This document shows, piece after piece, positions 60,190 to 64,000 of a stretch of DNA of 64,000 nt. Numbering within the stretch: the stretch's first letter is position 1; the number at the start of each line of letters is the position of its first letter. Made by a program: the position numbers and the translations under genes. The notes beneath the pieces are model-generated. The model had not been told where the DNA came from and did no database searches. It saw only the letters and a list, made by a program, of their open reading frames with translations. The DNA lies in assembly GCA_963678305.2 (NCBI GenBank), contig CAXXVV010000012.1:372001-436000 (forward strand). The letters are read 5' to 3'. This stretch comes from G963676655 sp963678305 (GTDB lineage Bacteria > Verrucomicrobiota > Lentisphaeria > Victivallales > Victivallaceae).

Positions 60190-63100
60190 CGAATGAACAT
60201 CTATCTATAAAAGACCTTAACTTCATCTGCGAAGACGTTAAAAAAGACACTGCCGAATTTATGGACGACAAAGGCAATGAAAAGATTTTGCTCTGTGCCG
60301 GCGGCGGTTGTATCGCATCCGGTTCGCTCAAGGTCAAAACGGCCCTTAAGGAGGAAATTGTCAAACGCGGTCTCAAAGGCCGGGTAATTGTGGTTGAAAC
60401 CGGTTGTCTCGGTCCCTGTGTTCTGGGGCCGGTTCTGGTCATGGCCCGTGACAAGACTTTCTATCAGGGAGTCAAGCCCGAGGATGTGGAAGAGATTATC
60501 GAAGAGCATGTCATCAAAGGCAATGTTGTCGACCGCCTTGTTTACAAGGAAGGCGATGAAGAGACCGCGATGCCGATTCCGGTGATGACCGACATTGATT
60601 TCTTCAAAAAACAAACCAAGATCGTTCTTCGCAATTGCGGCGAGATAGATCCTGAAAATATTGCCGGATACATCGGCCGTGACGGCTATAAGGCTTTGGC
60701 TAAAGTACTCGAAACCATGACGCCTGAAGATGTTATCGAACAGATGAAAATATCCGGACTCCGCGGTCGCGGAGGCGGTGGTTTCCCGACCTGGCTGAAA
60801 TGGTCTTTCACCCAGAAAGCGGGTGGAACCACCAAATATATTCTGTGCAATGCCGACGAAGGCGACCCCGGCGCATTCATGGACCGCAGTGTTCTTGAAG
60901 GCGATCCGCACAGCTTGATCGAAGGTATGGCAATCGGCGCTTACGCAATCGGCGCAAGCATGGGTTATGTTTACGTCAGGGCGGAATATCCGCTGGCGGT
61001 CGAACGGCTTGAAAAAGCGATCAAGCAGGCTAAGAAATGCGGTTTGCTGGGCGACAATATTCTCGATAAGGGATTCAAATTCGATCTCGAGATCCGCATG
61101 GGGTCGGGCGCATTTGTCTGTGGAGAGGAAACTGCGCTGATTGCTTCAATTGAAGGCAAGCGCGGTGAGCCGCGTCCGCGTCCGCCATTCCCGGCGCAAA
61201 AAGGACTTTGGGGTAAACCCACTGTGCTGAATAATGTTGAAACTTATGCTAACGTTCCATACATCCTGTTGCATGGCGGTGCGAAATTCGCATCGATCGG
61301 CGCGGAAAACAGTAAAGGAACCAAAGTATTTGCCCTGGCCGGTGACATTCAGAATGCCGGTCTGGCCGAGGTGCCGGTTGGTACGACGCTCGGAGAATTG
61401 ATTTATGATATCGGCGGCGGCATGAAAGACGGCAAACCGTTCAAAGCCGCTCAGCTTGGCGGTCCCTCCGGCGGCTGTATTCCAAAAGCGCACTTGAATG
61501 TTCCGCTTGATTATGAATCGCTGCAGGAACTGGGCGCCATTATGGGGTCGGGCGGACTGATCGCGATGAACGAAGATACCTGTATGGTTGACGTGGCCCG
61601 CTTCTTTATGGAATTCGTGCAGGAAGAATCCTGTGGTAAATGCGTTCCGTGCCGGGTGGGTACCAAGCGTATGCTGGAAATCCTCGAGCGTATCTGCGAC
61701 GGTAAAGGTAAACCGGGCGATATTGAGGACCTGATTGAAATGGGCGAACAGATCAAGGAAACCGCGCTTTGCGGCCTTGGCCAAACCGCACCGAATCCGG
61801 TTCTTTCGACGATCCGTCATTTCCGTCAGGAATACGAAGATCATATCAAACACAAACATTGTGAAGCCGGAGTTTGCGCCGGTCTGGTCAGGGCTCCATG
61901 TCAGAGTGCCTGTCCGGCCCATGTCGATGTTCCCGGTTTTGTTTCTCTCGTTGGAGAAAAACGTTATGCCGAAGCGCTCAAACTGCATCGCGAACGCAAT
62001 CCGTTCGCGTCTGTCTGCGCTCGCGTATGTTTCCATACCTGCGAAGACAAATGCCGGCGTTCCACTCTGGATGAGCCGGTTTGTATTCGTGGCGTAAAGC
62101 GCTTTATGGCGGATCAGGAAATTACCGTGCAGTTACCGGAATCTCAGGAAAATCCGGCTAACGCCTCTCGTAAAGTGGCGATTATCGGCGCCGGACCTTC
62201 CGGTCTTTCCTGCGGTTACTTCCTGGCGCGTCTGGGTTATCGTCCGACTATTTTTGAAGCGGAAGTCCGCCCTGGCGGGATGCTGGTACAGGCCATTCCG
62301 GCCTATCGTCTGCCGCGTGAAACCCTTGCCCGGGAGATCCGTATGATCGAACGCATGGGCGTAACCATTGAAACCGGCAAGCGTCTCGGCTCCGACTTTA
62401 CGATCAAGTCGCTCCAGGATCAGGGGTATGAATCGATTTATATTGCCATCGGAGCTCCTCTGGATACTACGGTCGATCTGCCGGGGCTTGATGTCGAAGG
62501 CGTTACCGGCGCGATTCCGTTCCTGCGTGAATACAATATCCGCGGTTCTGTTCCGGTTGGTCAGAAAGTCGTGGTCATCGGCGGCGGCAACAGCGCCATC
62601 GACGCGGCCCGTACCGCGGTCAGACTCGGTTCTGATGTTACCGTGGTTTATCGCCGGACCCAGGATGAAATGCCCGCTTACGCTGAAGAGGTTGAAGAAG
62701 CCATTCAGGAAGGCGTCAAAATTATTACTCTGGCGTCACCGGTTGAAGTCATCAGCGAAAACGGCAAGGCCAAAACCCTGAAATGCACCCGGATGAAACT
62801 AGGCGAGTTCGACCATTCAGGTCGCCGCCGTCCGGTTAAGGACGAGGATACATTTGATCTCGAGGCTGATCAGGTTATTATGGCTGTCGGGCAGACGCTT
62901 GACTGTGAAAAACTGATCGATAATAAAGATATCAAGGTCAAAAATGGCAGCCGTATCGTCATTGATGACGCGACCGGCATGACCAGCGTTCCCGGCATTT
63001 TTGCCGGCGGCGACTCGGTTCTCGGCGCCGCGTCAGTAATCGAAGCCATCGCCGCTGGAGAACACGCCGCGATTGGTATTGACGAATATCTGACCGGAGC

Positions 63101-63323
63101 CCAGCATGCTTTCTGGCGTTCTGAGAAAGAGAACGATACCGCGTTCGATCCGGATTCCGACCCGTTGCCGTACAAGCGGGCAAAATTAAACCTGATGCCG
63201 GTTGAACGGCGTCAGAATAATTTTGATGAGGTGGAGAAAGCCTGGACTGAAGGCGAAGCTGTTCGCCAGGCCAAACGCTGCCTGAGATGTGATTACGGTA
63301 AAAACTGTGCCGGCACAGAGTAA
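60186..63323 (+). CDS. NuoF-like flavoprotein fused to a GltD-like FAD/NAD(P) oxidoreductase
   Basis: This 1045-residue protein has an N-terminal [2Fe-2S] thioredoxin-like domain (C37, C42, C74, C78). The NuoF core spans about 145-550: FMN/NADH motifs GLRGRGGGGFPTWLKW and GAFVCGEETALIASIEG, and a [4Fe-4S] site SCGKCVPCR (C483, C486, C489) plus C529. Residues about 555-1045 match the small subunit of glutamate synthase: a cysteine-rich helical FeS part (CQSACPAHVDVP, CARVCFHTCEDKC), VAIIGAGPSGL and VVVIGGGNSAID. The fused half would add FAD and a second pyridine-nucleotide site, suiting NAD(P)H/ferredoxin electron bifurcation. It is far longer than normal NuoF (about 450-600). Confidence 0.9.
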   Translation: MTNEHLSIKDLNFICEDVKKDTAEFMDDKGNEKILLCAGGGCIASGSLKVKTALKEEIVKRGLKGRVIVVETGCLGPCVLGPVLVMARDKTFYQGVKPEDVEEIIEEHVIKGNVVDRLVYKEGDEETAMPIPVMTDIDFFKKQTKIVLRNCGEIDPENIAGYIGRDGYKALAKVLETMTPEDVIEQMKISGLRGRGGGGFPTWLKWSFTQKAGGTTKYILCNADEGDPGAFMDRSVLEGDPHSLIEGMAIGAYAIGASMGYVYVRAEYPLAVERLEKAIKQAKKCGLLGDNILDKGFKFDLEIRMGSGAFVCGEETALIASIEGKRGEPRPRPPFPAQKGLWGKPTVLNNVETYANVPYILLHGGAKFASIGAENSKGTKVFALAGDIQNAGLAEVPVGTTLGELIYDIGGGMKDGKPFKAAQLGGPSGGCIPKAHLNVPLDYESLQELGAIMGSGGLIAMNEDTCMVDVARFFMEFVQEESCGKCVPCRVGTKRMLEILERICDGKGKPGDIEDLIEMGEQIKETALCGLGQTAPNPVLSTIRHFRQEYEDHIKHKHCEAGVCAGLVRAPCQSACPAHVDVPGFVSLVGEKRYAEALKLHRERNPFASVCARVCFHTCEDKCRRSTLDEPVCIRGVKRFMADQEITVQLPESQENPANASRKVAIIGAGPSGLSCGYFLARLGYRPTIFEAEVRPGGMLVQAIPAYRLPRETLAREIRMIERMGVTIETGKRLGSDFTIKSLQDQGYESIYIAIGAPLDTTVDLPGLDVEGVTGAIPFLREYNIRGSVPVGQKVVVIGGGNSAIDAARTAVRLGSDVTVVYRRTQDEMPAYAEEVEEAIQEGVKIITLASPVEVISENGKAKTLKCTRMKLGEFDHSGRRRPVKDEDTFDLEADQVIMAVGQTLDCEKLIDNKDIKVKNGSRIVIDDATGMTSVPGIFAGGDSVLGAASVIEAIAAGEHAAIGIDEYLTGAQHAFWRSEKENDTAFDPDSDPLPYKRAKLNLMPVERRQNNFDEVEKAWTEGEAVRQAKRCLRCDYGKNCAGTE

Positions 63324-63337
63324 AGGAGTCAACGATA

Positions 63338-64000
63338 ATGATTACTGTAAGTGTAAACGACGTAAAAGTTGAAGTTCCGGAAGGAGCTATGATACTCGAT
63401 GCCGCCAGAGCGGCGAAAGTCAATATTCCTACCTTGTGCTACCTCGAGGGCAAAGCGCCGCTGGGGGCTTGCCGGGTATGTGTGGTAGAGGTGAAAGGCG
63501 GAAAAGCGCTGGTAGCGTCCTGCGCTACTCCGGCGATTGAGGGAATGGAGATCTACACCAACACTCCGCGCGTTCGCAAGGCCCGGCGTACCGTGGTAGA
63601 TTTCCTCCTCTCTGAACACGACGGCAACTGCCAGGTCTGTAATCGAAACGACGACTGCGAACTGCAGAATGTTTCACGCGACCTTGGTATAACCTCAATC
63701 CGGTTCGATGGCGAAAAAACCGCTCCCGGCATTGACGACAGCACACCGGCTCTCGTTCGCGACAGCTCGAAATGTATCAAGTGCCGTCGTTGTGTCACCG
63801 TGTGCAATCAGGTTCAGAATGTCGGATCACTGTTTCCGCAGAAACGTGGTTTCGAAACGATTATCGGTCCGGCTTTTGATCTTAACCTGTCTGAGGTTCC
63901 ATGCGTTCAATGTGGACAATGTTCGGCTGTTTGCCCGGTAGGCGCGATCTCTGAAAAGAGTCACGTGGAAGCGGTTTGGAATGCACTCGACGATCATAAT
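63338..64000 (+). CDS. N-terminal part of an [FeFe]-hydrogenase-like catalytic subunit (3' truncated)
   Basis: The 221 codons in the window start at ATG 63338 with AAAGGAG ahead. They encode a plant-type [2Fe-2S] domain (TLCYLEGKAPLGACRVCVVEV), a His-Cys3 [4Fe-4S] motif (HDGNCQVC, DDCELQ) and a two-[4Fe-4S] ferredoxin domain (CIKCRRCVTVC and CVQCGQCSAVCPVGAI). This order is shared by NuoG and HydA-type [FeFe]-hydrogenases. The linker VEAVWNALDDHN and the gene order favour HydA, whose H-cluster domain would follow beyond 64000. It would take electrons from ferredoxin and NADH via the two upstream subunits to make H2. Confidence 0.85.
   Translation, partial: MITVSVNDVKVEVPEGAMILDAARAAKVNIPTLCYLEGKAPLGACRVCVVEVKGGKALVASCATPAIEGMEIYTNTPRVRKARRTVVDFLLSEHDGNCQVCNRNDDCELQNVSRDLGITSIRFDGEKTAPGIDDSTPALVRDSSKCIKCRRCVTVCNQVQNVGSLFPQKRGFETIIGPAFDLNLSEVPCVQCGQCSAVCPVGAISEKSHVEAVWNALDDHN

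Noticed and set aside
61146..62036. 296-codon minus-strand frame opposite the NuoF-GltD gene
   Set aside because: Antisense to conserved flavin and FeS motifs; no motif or ribosome site of its own.
1..64000. CRISPR arrays
   Set aside because: No series of equal-length direct repeats with regular spacers was seen; the GTTGAAAG repeats are irregular and fold back.

Overview
The window reads as a chromosomal segment of an anaerobic, polysaccharide-degrading bacterium, most likely a member of the Lentisphaerota (Victivallis-like). The support is indirect. There are three pseudopilin-like proteins with the same FTLIELLVVIAIIAILAS-type N-terminus and a C-terminal H-x9-DG-type signature. There are also large secreted heparinase II/III-like and other carbohydrate-active proteins, a UroD-like protein next to a heparinase, a Ser/Thr kinase with a long C-terminal extension, and the start of an NAD-linked [FeFe]-hydrogenase operon. 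No taxonomic search could be run, so the assignment is an inference.

Layout. 1-2100: the tail of a HEAT-like protein, a small secreted protein with a terminator, and an AraC regulator. 2180-12735 (minus strand): a glycan-degradation cluster headed by a GntR/LacI-type regulator, followed by a pseudopilin, a glycosidase-like protein, a heparinase, a UroD-like protein and a ceramidase-like protein. 13.1-28.5 kb: a secreted polysaccharide deacetylase, a REP-associated (RAYT) transposase, a membrane glycosyltransferase, a Ser/Thr kinase with a coupled secreted protein, two esterases, a YihY-type membrane protein and a K+-channel-like protein. 28.7-35.3 kb (minus strand): housekeeping genes (SirB1-like, DnaQ-like exonuclease, galK, hexose-6-phosphate mutarotase, MBL hydrolase, Bax-inhibitor-1 family, aroA). 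35.6-40.3 kb and 40.4-47.8 kb: two more regulator / pseudopilin / carbohydrate-enzyme modules. 48.0-52.1 kb: a LacI regulator, a GH2 enzyme and a beta-propeller protein.

52.19-57.6 kb is a small AT-rich island. It lies between an intact tRNA-Ala(CGC) gene and a 20-bp copy of that gene's 3' end, the signature of site-specific integration. It carries one three-gene operon: an unknown protein, an 896-residue protein that joins an EcoRII-N-like DNA-binding domain to two GHKL ATPase modules with a histidine-kinase H-box, and a receiver-domain protein with an unknown output domain. I regard this as the most unusual system in the window. A DNA-recognition and phosphotransfer module, possibly for genome defence, is a reasonable hypothesis but is not shown by the sequence.

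57.8-64 kb: an RpoD-type sigma factor, then the NuoE-like, NuoF-GltD fusion and [FeFe]-hydrogenase-like subunits. The last gene runs off the window.

How the genes work together: the three regulator / pseudopilin / secreted-enzyme modules share gene order and direction, which suggests substrate-specific glycan responses. The released sugars could enter metabolism through GalK and the mutarotase, and fermentation could vent reductant through the hydrogenase. Short intergenic repeats recur at 26.2, 31.5, 35.3-35.5 and 49.1 kb.
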